From assembly GCA_030278955.1 (NCBI GenBank), contig JAOANR010000012.1:28823977-28887976 (forward strand): a DNA stretch of 64,000 nt, in the 5' to 3' direction. Numbering within the stretch: position 1 is the first letter of the stretch; every line of letters begins with the position of its first letter. This document shows, in pieces, positions 32,122 to 43,900 of this stretch. The notes under the pieces are model-generated. The model was not told the DNA's origin, searched no databases, and saw nothing but the letters and a program-made list of their open reading frames with translations. The position numbers and the translations under genes were made by a program. The DNA is from Hygrophila difformis (Eukaryota > Streptophyta > Magnoliopsida > Lamiales > Acanthaceae).

Positions 32122-34924
32122 TGTAACGGCCCGAATATTTTCGGATATTTTTGTTCGAATATTTTGTACCCCAAATAAACAAATTCCAAAGTTTTGAACT
32201 ACGTAATGACTTGATCCCTTCACGGGGTACGTAGGCAACTTGGAAATTTCAATTCTGGGTACAGTCAAATAATAACAAACAACAACACACAATAATACTA
32301 TCGCTGAATCAAACAATTCCCGAACTCGCGAGATGATAAAGCACAACTTCGAGGACGAAGTTGATTATTAAGGGGGGTAGATTGTAATACCCGTTAATTT
32401 TAGGATATAAAATAAGAATTTAATCCGAGGAGAAAAGAGGTCTTGTTTCCGAGAACCCGTAAAATCGAAAATGCACGGAAGTCGAAAGAAAACCCAAGAC
32501 CGACGGACCTAAGATTTCAAACATGAAATCAATTTAAGTCGGAATAAAAACTAGGGTAGGAATCATAATCCGAAAAGATCCCGGAAAGTCGAGCCGAAAA
32601 CACGAAAGGATAGAAACCCAAAAGAGAGGATGAAAAGACCCAACGGATCGGATCGCCCGGACCCGCCCGGACCGAGGTCCAGGTGGAGGTCACGCACTGG
32701 CCGCGCGGTGTTTGGCCTACCAGCGCGCCACCACCGCGTGGCACCACAGAATCCGGCCATTCACGCGTTTTCGGCGATTTCTTGCTATATTTCGACCTCC
32801 CGACTTTGGAAACTCAATCCCGAGCGAAGGAAGGTGTATATGGTCGGCTCTAGGGGTCTTGGGACTCATTATTTTTGAAATCCCAAACCCTAGCAGCCCC
32901 ATTGTCTCTCCCAAATCTCCCAAGTTCTTCCAACACCCGAAATCACCGACTTTGAACTTTCCGATCACTTTCCGGCGACGAAAACCGACGGAGGAGGCAT
33001 GGAACACAAGGTCTCTAGTACTCTAGACTTGGGTAAGTCATTCATAGGTTTTCATTTAAGTTTTCAAACCCGAAAACTCGATCTAACATTGGATTTCTTC
33101 TTCCGATTCGAAATCGTGGCCAAAGTTGGAAGCTTGGCGTTGAGGAGATCCGTTCGTAGTGAATTTGGACGAGCCGAGCAACCCGAGGATGACCAAACGC
33201 CTTACCACTGTAAGTTGATGCCTTTCATATCAATACGGGTGGCTTAGGGGCATCCAATTTAGTCACGTTGTAATGAAACGTAAAAACCGAATCTAAAAAC
33301 CCTATCTTGCGCAATTTCTGAAATCCGATTAAAACTCATATTTGGAGAATCCAATCCGAGAAACTCAAAACTAGGATTTTATTCCTAACACATTAGTTTA
33401 GGTTTTGTAAAAATTTCAGCCATTTTGATCAACGTTTGCTACCCCAAAACGATCCGAACATAAACTGCCTTGAAAAACATTTTCGCAAAACTGACAGTGG
33501 TGATGTCCGAACTTGATGACCCCGTTTCTATATTTTCTAGTCCGATTTGATCTTTGCAATTTAAATGAAAGTTGTAGATAATTATGTCTAGTATGTGCAT
33601 ATAAAATTTCAGAATTTTTAGAGTCCATTTGATTTGTCAAAACGCGAATTTTCTAAACTGTTGTAATCCTGAATCCTGACAGTGTACATGTGGAGCAATA
33701 AACTTGATTTTTGACATGTTTCCTCAACTTATTTTGAAATCGTTAAAACACAAAAGTTGTTCGTTAGGGTGTTTTTGATATACCGTGAAAATTTCAGAAT
33801 TTTGGACTTGAAACAAATTTTTAAAGTAAAAAGGCGTAAACTGTGATGCCAAATGATTTTAAATCGAAGAGATTTTGAAATTTCGAAACGAACGATCGAG
33901 ACCTTTAAATACGATACATCTATACTTTTGAAAAATCTCATTACACTAAATTGAAACATATGAGATACTTGGCGGAGGGTGAGTGCTCTGCAGGGTGCCC
34001 CTCTTGCCTTTCTCTTCGGGCCTATAATGGACGAGAGAAATTAGATGAGATATTACGCCAATCGGCGGGAGATACATGGCCTACACCCTCGGGATTATCC
34101 GTATGGGTTTCCCGAGGCTCCAGAGTGTTTGGTGTATGGCAGATACGGCTGCGGCCGCCGGATGACCGGCTACACCTGATGAGATTGCGATGCAATCGTG
34201 AGATACTTGGAAATACTTAAGATACTTGAAATACGAAACGGCTGCGGCCGCCGGATGACCGGCTACACTAAATATTGAGAAACGGGACGTAACGGGAAAA
34301 ATTAAAAGATTTAATACTTTTTATGTATTTATTTATTTATTCTTGTCTTTAAATTTTGCATTTAAATTTATGTCTTAAATTTTATAACATGTTAAATTAT
34401 TATTTATGAATTTAATACATGTTCAAGTATACGACTAAATTAATTATTTTTAAATTGGTAAATGGAATATTTTCGTATGCATGCCTAGGAGAAAACTTAA
34501 CTATTTAATTAAACCACTTTATTGCTATGTTAGGATCGACTTACTCAGTATTTTATATACTGATAAAATTATTGTTTTTCTCTTTCTTTCAGAGTAAGGA
34601 GATAATGCATAGCATGTGCATTGGAGGATGGAATTATTAAACATTGTTTTATCGCTTTTTATGATACTTGCATATCGGGCATGTAAATCCCGAGTTTTGG
34701 CCATGTCGGCCCACTTTGCATTTTCCACTGCGACATATTATTATTACTGCCATATGTGTGGATGATACTTATTATTACTTTTAATTAAATTCCGGACTTG
34801 TTTTTAAATCTCTTTGCAATACCCATAGCCTTGCAACTCTGTAGCAAGCTCGGAGAATCCGTGTCTTTCTAGGGAGGTGTGGCGGTGACATCCCGACCTG
34901 GGTTATCAAATCCGGGGTGTTACA
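32122..34924 (+). repeat. 3' LTR of composite element, extended form
   Basis: 2803 bp, from TGTAACGGCCCG to CCGGGGTGTTACA, directly after the polypurine run AGAGGGGGAGGA. The ordinary family start TGTAATACCCG lies 261 bases inside, at 32383, after a second purine run. A duplicated GGCTGCGGCCGCCGG-containing unit lies at 34145-34175 and 34238-34268. Confidence 0.8.
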
Positions 34925-35901
34925 TGTTGTTTTAATCTACATTAATAGATTTTGGTAACATTAAAGCTTGAAACTTCATATTTTTCTGATTTATGAAAAA
35001 GAAACATTTTTATTATAAAAACTCATCCTTTGAATTTTTAACTAAAAAGGCAAACTTATGTTATTTAAAACAATAAACTAAAAGTTCTTGATCATTATTT
35101 CGAATCATTAATAAGAACTAGTTTGCTAATTTGGTTAGCTTTAAGCATTAAATCTGAAATTTTTAACAAAATGGGAGTTTTTATAACTTAAAATTGTGTT
35201 CTTTTTAATAATAAATTTTAAGTTCTAAAAAGTGATTATCGTAAATTTGTAAGAGACTTATAACTTATAGCTTTTAAAATAAAATATATTGATCATTTAG
35301 TTGTTTAAATCCCACATTCTAGGTTGATATATGTTTGCTTTATACATTGCACTTAAGTTAAACTTTTGGTTTAAACTTAAGTGTGAGGATGGGGAGCAAT
35401 GCATATATTTAACACTAACCCAAAGTTTTTGTGTAACCAGGTTCCACAAATAATGTATAAGAAATACCTTGCTACTTGGTTGGATGTTATTGATATGAAT
35501 ATTGGTTTGCTCTGCTATGCACTACTTAGGTGTTTTATTTGTATTTAATATGGTGAGTATGTGGTTAAGTTTATATTTATGTTTAGGTTATGTTTATGCA
35601 TGTTTTTAATTATAATAAAATAGCTCTTACTTAAATCATGGTAAACTGGAATGTTGTGAGCTGTTGGTTTGATAATAGGAAAGTAAATAACCATGATAAT
35701 TGATGAAAGAAGCGGGATTAATGTTGTTGAAGTGTCGAATCTTTATGATTTTACACAATTCAGGCATTAAAATCAATAAATTTTGATGTATAGATCACAC
35801 TAAAAAAGCTAAAAATTTTATCTGTTTAAAAGGTATGATCTAATTCAATCTAACCTTTTTAAATGCATGCTATATCCTTATTTTTGAAATTAAAAAGTTT
35901 T
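34925..35901 (+). other. LARD internal region 1, segment 2
   Basis: Non-coding DNA matching 49572-50549 of internal 2. It contains the hairpin and AAGTGTGAGGATG motif at 35350-35391. Confidence 0.8.
35350..35391 (+). other. LARD internal hairpin with PPT-like motif
   Basis: CACTTAAGTTAAAC pairs with GTTTAAACTTAAGTG (one bulged base) and leads straight into AAGTGTGAGGATG, the same motif that precedes the 3' LTR. The same structure is in internal 2 at 50004-50045. Confidence 0.55.
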
Positions 35902-38427
35902 TGTAACACCCCGGTTTTTGATAACCCAGGTCGGGGTGTCACCGTCACACCTCCCTAGTAAGACACGGTTTCTCCGGCTTACTAAAGAGATGCAAGGCTA
36001 GGTATTGCAGTATTTAAAACATTTAAAGCATTCAAAACAGCCCATACAATATAGTTCGAAAATAATAATTTCATAGCGCAGCGGAAATAATATTGAAGTA
36101 TAGTATTGCAGCGGAAAATGTAAATAGGGCCGACATGGCCAAAACACGGGTTAAACAGGCCCGTTCAAAATATAGTCTAATGTACGAATTTAAAAACAAA
36201 ATAATATTTTCCCAAAAGATAAAGTTCCCATGCATGAAGTGCTCATGTTCACTCTACATACTCTGTAAGAAAAGAAAATAAAAAGAAATGGTTTGGTCAG
36301 CACAACTTGCTGAGTAAGTTAACACATACATGATCGTAGGGTTTAAAAGCCATTAATTTAATATTAAAATAAAACATGATAATAACATAAATAATTCAGT
36401 TTAATTTAATCCATTGTCCAATATGCATAATTCAATTCAGGGCTTCCTTTAACAACACATATCACATAATCTAAAATAAAAGTCATAATTTAAATAAGCA
36501 TTTAAATAATTTAATGGGACAACAAAACATAATTTAATTTAATTTAAATTTCAATTTCGCCCTTACATCCCAGATTTTGTATTTCAAGTATTTCACGATT
36601 GCATCACAATCTCAACAAGTCTAGTCGGTAGCCCGGCGGCCGCAACCGTATCAGCCATACCCAGTACCACTCCGGAGCCTCGGGAAACCCATGTGGATAT
36701 TCTCGAGAGTGTAGGCTCTATATCTCGTGCCGTTTTGGCAATATCATATTTCAATTTTAGCGCGCGGGGTCACCATCGTCCATTAAGGCACGGAGTGAAT
36801 CGTTAGGGGGCACCCTGCAGAGCACTCACCCCTAATTTTAATTTATCAAGTTTGTAAGGCGATTTAAATTTCAAAATCTGATTTCAATTTTATTTATTTA
36901 AAAATAATATTTCAATTTATTTCAACCCTAAAGGTTAATCTCATGTTTCAACAAGACTTCAAGATTTGATTTCCGGTAAACCACAGTTTACTCTAAAATT
37001 CATCTAAAATCAGATTTAATTCCACAAATTCCGAAATTTCACGACTGACTCAGAAACGTCGAGATCTACAACTTTCGTGTTTTAACTTTTTCAATCCGAG
37101 ATACCGAAATAGGTCAAAAACACCAGTTTTCACAGAAACACAGATCTGTCCGAGTTTTACAGACCACAGTTTAGATATATTGAAATCTACCTTAGCAAAT
37201 CAACTCCAAATTTGATGAAATTTTACAGAGATGAAATTTTACAGAGACCATCTTAAGACATTTATCTACAACTTTCATGTTCGGCCAAAGATCTAAATAG
37301 GTCTATAACCTATGTCAAAAACGTGATCAAGATCGGACCTAAGTTCTGTCAAGAATTTCAAGATCTAGTTTCAAACAGTTCGGTTTCGGTTAGTTTTCAC
37401 ATATCAAATTGCCTTTAAAAATTCTGAAAATTTTACAGTAGATAGATCTAAACCTTAAGAACGTTTTTTATGTTTTAAGTTTTTCCGTTTGACATTGTTT
37501 TAAGGTTCGGAAAAATTAGGCAAAACTGTTGCGCCGGTAGAAAACATCTGTTGGCAGATTTACGATCTCTTGTTAAATCTTTTAGTTTCGAACGTTTTAA
37601 TTCCTCCCAAAACCATGTAAGGCTAACTTACAGATTAATTGTCGTCCGGGGTCATCTATTTCGAAGGCGTGGCTTTCCGTTCACCGTTTCTCCTCTCCGT
37701 CCGTCGGGTTCTACGTTCACACGTCGGAGATCCTTTGATTTTCGTCCAAAAGCTGCTGCCTTGGTTTTTGATGGCTTCGTAGACTTCCGGATTTAGGGTT
37801 TCGAACGTATAGAGGATTGTAGGGTTTTGTAAAAGTGTTCGGGGCTTCTACGGGGGTTTATTTATAGATATCTAAGACCTAGGGCGTCCAAGATCTGACC
37901 CTAAGGGTCTTGAGTCGAGAGATGTTCAACCGAAGTCGAAAAATCCGCGTTTGGGCGAGAGATTCACGCAACGGGCGAATCTGTCGTGTGGCGCGGTCGT
38001 GGCGTTCCCTTCCCTCTTGGACCGCGCGGCCACCGCGCTGAACTCGCCTGGACTTCGGTCCGGGCGGGTCGTGCGATCCGTCGTGTTTTTCCTCCTCTCT
38101 TTCGGACTTCTATCCCTCTATGCTCCCGAATTCTGAGCTCCGGGGTATCTTCGGGTTTCTACCTTCTCTCTAAATTTTTACTCGAGTCTAACTGGATGTT
38201 TGGACTCGAATTCTCGAGTTCATTGGTGTCGTGTTCCGGTGTACAATTTATTTACCTTTAATCAATCCTTTTTATTTAATTAAATTCCTTTAATTCCTTT
38301 TTAAGTAAAATCTCATTTCGCATTTCCTTATCTTTATTTATTTATTTATTTATTGTATTTATTGTATTTATTGTTTATTTATCTAATTATTGTTTTATTT
38401 TATGTTGGAAAATTCTCGGGTATTACA
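35902..38427 (-). repeat. 3' LTR of truncated chromovirus
   Basis: 2526 bp, on the minus strand from TGTAATACCCGAG (38427) to CGGGGTGTTACA (35902). It shares the family blocks (AACTTACTCAGCA, GGGCCTGTTTAACCCG) with the other LTRs. Candidate polypurine tracts lie at 38443-38428 and, farther upstream, at 38643-38629. Confidence 0.85.
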
Positions 38428-38650
38428 GTCTACCCTCCTTAAGAATCAACTTCGTCCTCGAAGTTGTGTTTCGGCTTTTCTCGTGCTAAGGTCTTTTGTT
38501 TGTTGAATTATGTTGTGACTGAACTTAGAATTAAAACTTCTAAGCTGCCTACGTACCCGGTGAAGGGATCAAGTCATAACGTAGTTCAAAAGTTTACAAA
38601 GATGCACGAAAAATAGGTGGTATGACATCCTCTCCCCCTTAAGATTGCAG

Positions 38651-40228
38651 TTATGTCCCCATAACTGTGTCGGTGTTGTTTTGGAACAATGTCGGGTATC
38701 GTTCTCTCATGTCGGATTCTATCTCCCAAGTTGCCGTCTCACTTTCGTGGTTTGACCAAAGAACCTTGATCATTTTGATGGTTTTGTTCCTCGTTACTCG
38801 TTCCTTAGTGTCTAGGATTCGTACTGGGACTTCTTCGTAAGTCAAGTCCTCATCGAGTTCAATTATCTCCGGTTGAAGTACATGTGTCGGGTCCGGCACA
38901 TACTTCTTTAGTTGTGAGACATGGAAGACATTATGAACTCGATCTAATTGTGGCGGTAAAGCCAATCGGTAGGCTAGAGTTCCGACTCGTTCTAGAATTT
39001 CGTAAGGTCCTATATATCTAGGACTTAACTTTCCTCGTTTGCCAAAGCGCATCACCCCCTTCATGGGTGATATCTTTAGCATGACCCTATCCCCCACTTG
39101 AAATTCTAGGTCTCGTCGTCTCACGTCGGCATAACTCTTTTGACGGTCTTGAGCGGCTTTCATTTTCCCTTGAATCACCTTGATTTGTTGAGCCATATCT
39201 TCGATAAGTTGTGGTCCCACTACCACGGACTTATCGTTTTCTTCCCAGCTCAACGGACTTCGGCACTTTCGTCCATACAACGCCTCGAATGGTGCCATGC
39301 CGATGATAGCATGGTAGCTATTATTATAGGAAAACTCAATTAAGGGTAAATGAGATTCCCAATTCCCTTTGAATTCCAACACGCATGCCCTCAGCATGTC
39401 TTCTAGTGTTTGGATCGTTCTCTCGGTTTGACCATCCGTCATCGGGTGGAATGCGGTGCTCATTTTGATTTGAGTACCGAGAGCTTTTTGTAACTCCGTC
39501 CAGAAATGAGAGACAAATCTACTGTCTCTATCGGAAATGATATCATGTGGTACTCCATGTCGTCGTACCACATTATCAATGTAGGCTCGGGCCAATTGGT
39601 CCATAGTCCACGTGTCTTTCATTGGGATAAATAAGGCCGTCTTCGTTAGCCTATCCACAATCACCCAAATTTTGTTCATGCCTTTAGGTGATCGTGGTAA
39701 TCCCGAGACAAAGTCCATCGAGATGCTATCCCATTTCCAACTTGGAATTTCTAGTGGTCGCATCAATCCTAGGGGTTTATGTCGCACTGCCTTAACCCTT
39801 TGGCAGGTGAGACATTTCGCTACGAAGTCTGCCACTTCCTTCTTCATTCCCGGCCACCAATAGATCTTCTTCAGATCTTTGTATAGCTTGTCACCTCCAG
39901 GATGTACGGAATATGGCGTGTTGTGCCCTTCTTCCATCAACTTTTGTTTCAACTCGGCACACTTCTGAGGCACACACCATCTCCCTTTGAAACGGATGCT
40001 TCAATCCTCGTGGATAGCAAATCCTGTTGCCTTTCCTTCGGCAATGTACCCCTTTATCTTCTCCAATTTCGCGTCACCCGGTTGAGCGAGTCGAATCTCG
40101 TCCAATATTGGAGTTTCTACGACCATCCCGTTGACCGTCTCACTCACTGTGCCAGGATGCACAAGTTCTAACTCCAATCTTGCTAACTCCATGTACAATG
40201 CCGGCGGAATTACCAACGAGTTTGCCAC
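38651..40228 (-). pseudogene. Chromovirus pol: integrase and chromodomain
   Basis: The integrase inserts element cDNA; the chromodomain targets chromatin. The main frame (39973-38651) opens in the HHCC zinc domain (H-x7-H, with CLTCQ). It carries the DDE core: D in SMDFVSGLP, D in ISDRDSRF and E in TERTIQTLEDML. It continues through the GKRGKLSPRYIGPYEILERV linker to a chromodomain with VLWSNHESETATWEIESD. Upstream codons (40228-40001) belong to the RNase H-integrase spacer and are separated by a TGA near 39998. A second stop near 40229 separates them from RNase H. Apart from these two stops the integrase looks complete. Confidence 0.88.
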
Positions 40229-40231
40229 GTG

Positions 40232-40843
40232 TTAGGTTTTCCGACTTAGGGCATCGGCTACCACGTTCGCCTTCCCCTCGTGGTATGCTATCTCTAAATC
40301 GTAATCTTTAATAAGTTCCAACCACCACCGCTGTCTCAAATTCAACTCCTTCTGAGTGAATATATATTTCAAGATCTTATGGTCGGTGAACATTCGACAC
40401 TTCCGCCCATAAAGATAATGCCTCCATATCTTTAGAGCGAAAACGACCGCTGCCAACTCCAGGTCATGTGTCGGATAATTCTCCTCGTGAGGTTTTAGTT
40501 GGCGTGATGCATACGCTACGACTCTTGAGTCTTGCATCAAAACACAACCTAAACCTTCCTTTGAAGCATCGCTATAAACTTCGAAGTCACCATTCTCTGA
40601 TGGTAGTGTTAATACGGGTGTGGTTGTGAGTCGTTTCTTCAATTCTTGAAACGCGGTCTCACACGCTTCGGTCCACTCGTATTTTGCTCCTTTCTTCAGT
40701 AGCTGGGTCAAAGGACGTGCAATTCTTGAAAAGTCCTTTACAAATCGTCTATAATACCCAGCTAATCCAAGGAAACTCCTTATTTCCGTTGGACTCTTCG
40801 GAGTTGCCCACTCCGTCACGGTAGAAACCTTTGTCGGATCCAC
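40232..40843 (-). pseudogene. Chromovirus pol: end of RT thumb and RNase H
   Basis: The frame starts in the RT connection region ([20 protein letters not shown]) and continues into RNase H: D in [18 protein letters not shown] in [18 protein letters not shown] in [12 protein letters not shown] and the terminal D in [10 protein letters not shown]. It ends at a TAA near 40229. It is joined to the upstream RT by a frame change near 40845-40865, so it cannot be read with RT as it stands. Confidence 0.85.
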
Positions 40844-40888
40844 GGATACTCCATCGGCGGATACTATGTCCGAGAAATGCCACTTTTT

Positions 40889-42115
40889 TCAACCAGAAAT
40901 CGCATTTCGACCGCTTGCCGTATAGCTGATTTTTCGCAAGATTTCTAACACTTGATGTAAGTGTTGGGCATGCTCTTCCTCGCTCTTTGAGTAGATCAGG
41001 ATGTCGTCGATGAACACTACGACGCACTGATCTAACAATTCTCGGAACACGTTGTTCATGAGATTCATGAACATGGCCGGAGCATTTGTTAACCCGAAGG
41101 ATAACACTGTGAACTCGTAATGGCCATATCGCGTTCGAAACGCCGTCTTCGGAATGTCCTTCTCGGCGATCCTCAGTTGATGATACCCGGATCGCAAATC
41201 GATCTTCGAGAATACTGAAGCTCCCTTCAGTTGATCAAACAGATCCTCTATTCTCGGCAGGGGGTATTTATTCTTGATGGTCACTTGGTTCAATCCCCGG
41301 TAATCTATGCAAAGACGTAGTCCTCCGACTTTCTTCTTGACAAATAAAACCGGTGCTCCCCATGGGGAAGTACTCGGCCTTATATACCCCTTTCCTAACA
41401 GCTCATCGAGTTGATCTTTTAACTCCTTCATTTCCAGTGGTGCCATCCGGTACGGAGCTTTTGAGACAGGCTCTGTCCCCGGAATGAGATCTATAGTGAA
41501 TTCAAGATCTCTCTCAGGTGGCATGCCCGGGACGTCCTCAGGAAACACATCCGGGTACTCTCTTACCACTGGTATGCTATCAACCTTGTTCTCTTCCGCC
41601 TCAAGGTTGTTCACATAGCACGCATATAGCGCATACCCATTACGCATCAAGTTACTTAGTTTCAGTGCACTAACGATTTTGTTACTCTTCTTAGGGGGCT
41701 GAGAGTAAAAGATAACTCTCTTTCCCCTACTTTTTGACAAGGTGGTCTTTTGCTTTTGACATTCGATCACCGCCTTATACTGAGATAGCCAATCCATCCC
41801 CAGTATAATGTCAAAGTCTCTTAAGTTAAATTCTACTAAGTTCGCGAAGAATTCTACGTTCTTTATCACTATATTAATTCCGTTATATCGTTTAGAGCAA
41901 GATACTACTTCTCCAGAAGGCAATTGAATTCCTAAGCTAATTCTCTCGCACTTAGGTAGATCTAACTCAGGCACTATCCCTGATGCTATGATTGAGCAAC
42001 TAGCTCCAGAATCAAATAGAACTCTAAGGGGCGTATTCAAAACATAAAATGTACCTGCCATCACTTCTCCTTGAGCAGGCACGTCTGCTTGATTCATCAC
42101 GTTAAGCCTCCCCAT
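40889..42115 (-). pseudogene. Chromovirus pol: aspartic protease and reverse transcriptase
   Basis: The protease shows [13 protein letters not shown] and [11 protein letters not shown]. The reverse transcriptase shows [50 protein letters not shown] and the catalytic [11 protein letters not shown]. The frame is lost soon after, near 40930; the next RT segment ([18 protein letters not shown]) lies in another frame, and a second shift leads to RNase H. All catalytic residues of protease and RT that I can see are present. Confidence 0.88.
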
Positions 42116-42221
42116 AGGGCGTCCCTGATTGCCCTGCTGATTCGCATTCGACTGCTGATTTTGTTGTTGGTTTTGATTCTAAGGGGGCGGAGGTCGTTGG
42201 TTCTGGTTCTGATTCTGCAGC

Positions 42222-42467
42222 CTATTTTGAGGGGGGTCTGTACCCCTGGTTATTCCCGTTTCGCCCGTTTTGATTTTGAGGCTGTTCTTGCCCCGTGACC
42301 AAATCGTCCCTTTTCGTTATGTTCTCAAGCCTGGTTCGGCAATCCCGTCGAACGTGACCCATTCGACCACATCGGAAACAGGCGCCCTGTTGCGGGCATC
42401 CCCTTGCCAGATGGGGTCGTCCACATCTCGGGCAAGGTGGTACCGGATCTTTTTGGTTGAATCCCAT
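42222..42467 (-). pseudogene. Chromovirus gag C-terminal zinc-knuckle fragment
   Basis: The frame contains CPRCGRPHLARGC and a complete CCHC knuckle, CFRCGRMGHVRRDC, followed by a Q/N/G-rich tail. The upstream part of gag is cut at the junction with LARD DNA (about 42459), so the apparent start codon is formed by LARD sequence. A stop near 42180 separates it from the protease frame. Confidence 0.8.
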
Positions 42468-43900
42468 ATTTTAAATCTTTCATTATGCACTTAAAATAAA
42501 CTGGTAGTTCAGTTTAAGTGTGAGGATGGATGAGTTTCTATTTAATCACATTCCCGAAATTCTTCATCAACAGGTCCATTTAGTTTATTCAATGTATAAA
42601 CCATTTATTTAATACATTATCCAGGGTTGAGTTATCATAAAGAATGAGGGTATATTTTGCTATAGTTGTTAGCATTTTGCTGTAGATTCTGCTCTAAAAC
42701 TTATGATGTTTTGTTTTTGGTGAATTCTGAAATTTATTATCTATCAAATCTGTCCATACTTATTAAAGTTGCTGGAAATTGCTGTTAAATATTATAATTT
42801 TAGTTATGGATGGTGTTTTATGATTCTGATTACTTTGGAATTCCCATATGCACTAACAATCATATTTTCTTGAGTAATTGCTATATATACATATTAGAAG
42901 CAGGATATGCCAACAAAGGAGCAAGATGACAGCCGTGATGATGAAATTAAAATCAAAGCCCTAAATATTCCAGGTGTGATCCTTTCATGTTTTATGTTTA
43001 TTAATTTGCATGGGAATAAATTGGTAAGAGTTTAGTTATGTTTTTAATATTTCCTATTGCTTTAGAATAAATATGGTAAATGCTTTAGGTTGGATATGTT
43101 GAATATGTTAGATTAAATTGTGTTTTCACAGTGTGCTATTATTTGAATTACCACATCACAACCAATCTTAAGAGAAATCCGAATAAGTCTAACTGTTCTG
43201 CTTAGATCCGATTTTACAACTTAATGAGCATTATGATTCTTAGTTTAAAGTCCTAAACTTTGTTAAATTATCATGCTAGTTGTTCGAACATGGGTGACAA
43301 TTCTATTTACTTTGTAGAAAGCTTTTTGATTAATTAGACTGGTTTACTTGTCCTGTGGAGAGTTATCATTATTTTTATATGAATATGCTCGTTCCCTCCT
43401 TAAATGCTTAATTACAAATAAAGTCAGAGTAAAACCCCTATATAAAAAAAAATCAGCAATTAAATCTTGTAAAAAGAAAAGAAAAGAAAAATGAGAAAAT
43501 GCAAGATTAAAAATAAAAAGGAAAAAAAATCCGAATAAAGGGGCATTAAACGGAATATTTATAAACTCTTGGCTATGTTACTGGCATGTATTCTTAGATA
43601 TGAGTAGCTTTTGGAATTCAACCGTCTACAACTCAGCCAAAGTGACTTTGAATAATTGTGAAACCGAGTCATTAATTGAGCATATTTGAAGACGGAAATA
43701 GAAAAGCATATTTACATTATTCACCTCCCATTTCGAGTTACTATGTGTGATTGATCCGCCTTTTGTACTGTAAATGCTTTGGATATCCGGTTTTGACGAT
43801 TGATGCATGACAATTTATCTTGTTCTAGCACATTAAACTTTGAACCCTTTTACCTCATTGCGTTGTTAAAATCTATGATTTGACAGAACTATAATGACTT
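42460..43900 (+). other. LARD internal region 1, segment 3
   Basis: Non-coding DNA matching 50550-51996 of internal 2. It includes a hairpin with the AAGTGTGAGGATG motif at 42488-42526 and ends with the GACTT duplication (43896-43900). Confidence 0.8.
42488..42526 (+). other. Second LARD hairpin with PPT-like motif
   Basis: CACTTAAAATAAACTG can pair, with bulges, with CAGTTTAAGTG, again leading directly into AAGTGTGAGGATG. The copy in internal 2 is at 50582-50619, with AAGAGTGAGGATG. Confidence 0.5.

Larger units (their letters stand above)
21161..34924 (+). mobile_element. 13.8-kb composite chromovirus insertion with TGTTG target duplication
   Basis: The insertion starts TGTAACGGCCCG and ends CCGGGGTGTTACA. 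It is flanked by TGTTG at 21156-21160 and 34925-34929; the uninterrupted site is visible at 49572-49576. It is a plus-strand Ty3/gypsy element with a partial 5' LTR (21161-21771), a short pol remnant (31717-32073) and a 3' LTR (32122-34924). Its middle was replaced by a minus-strand gag-only element (21772-28414) and a segment with an antisense plant-transposon ORF (28415-31700). Confidence 0.8.
35902..42459 (-). mobile_element. Truncated Tekay/Del-like chromovirus in LARD internal region
   Basis: Minus-strand order: partial gag knuckle, protease, reverse transcriptase, RNase H, integrase with chromodomain, 3' UTR, 3' LTR (35902-38427). The 5' LTR and most of gag are missing. The right junction is inside gag, fused to LARD sequence at a shared AATCCC, so no target duplication can be read. 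The empty site is at about 50549 in internal 2. Gene order and the C-terminal chromodomain place it in the chromovirus clade. Confidence 0.88.
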
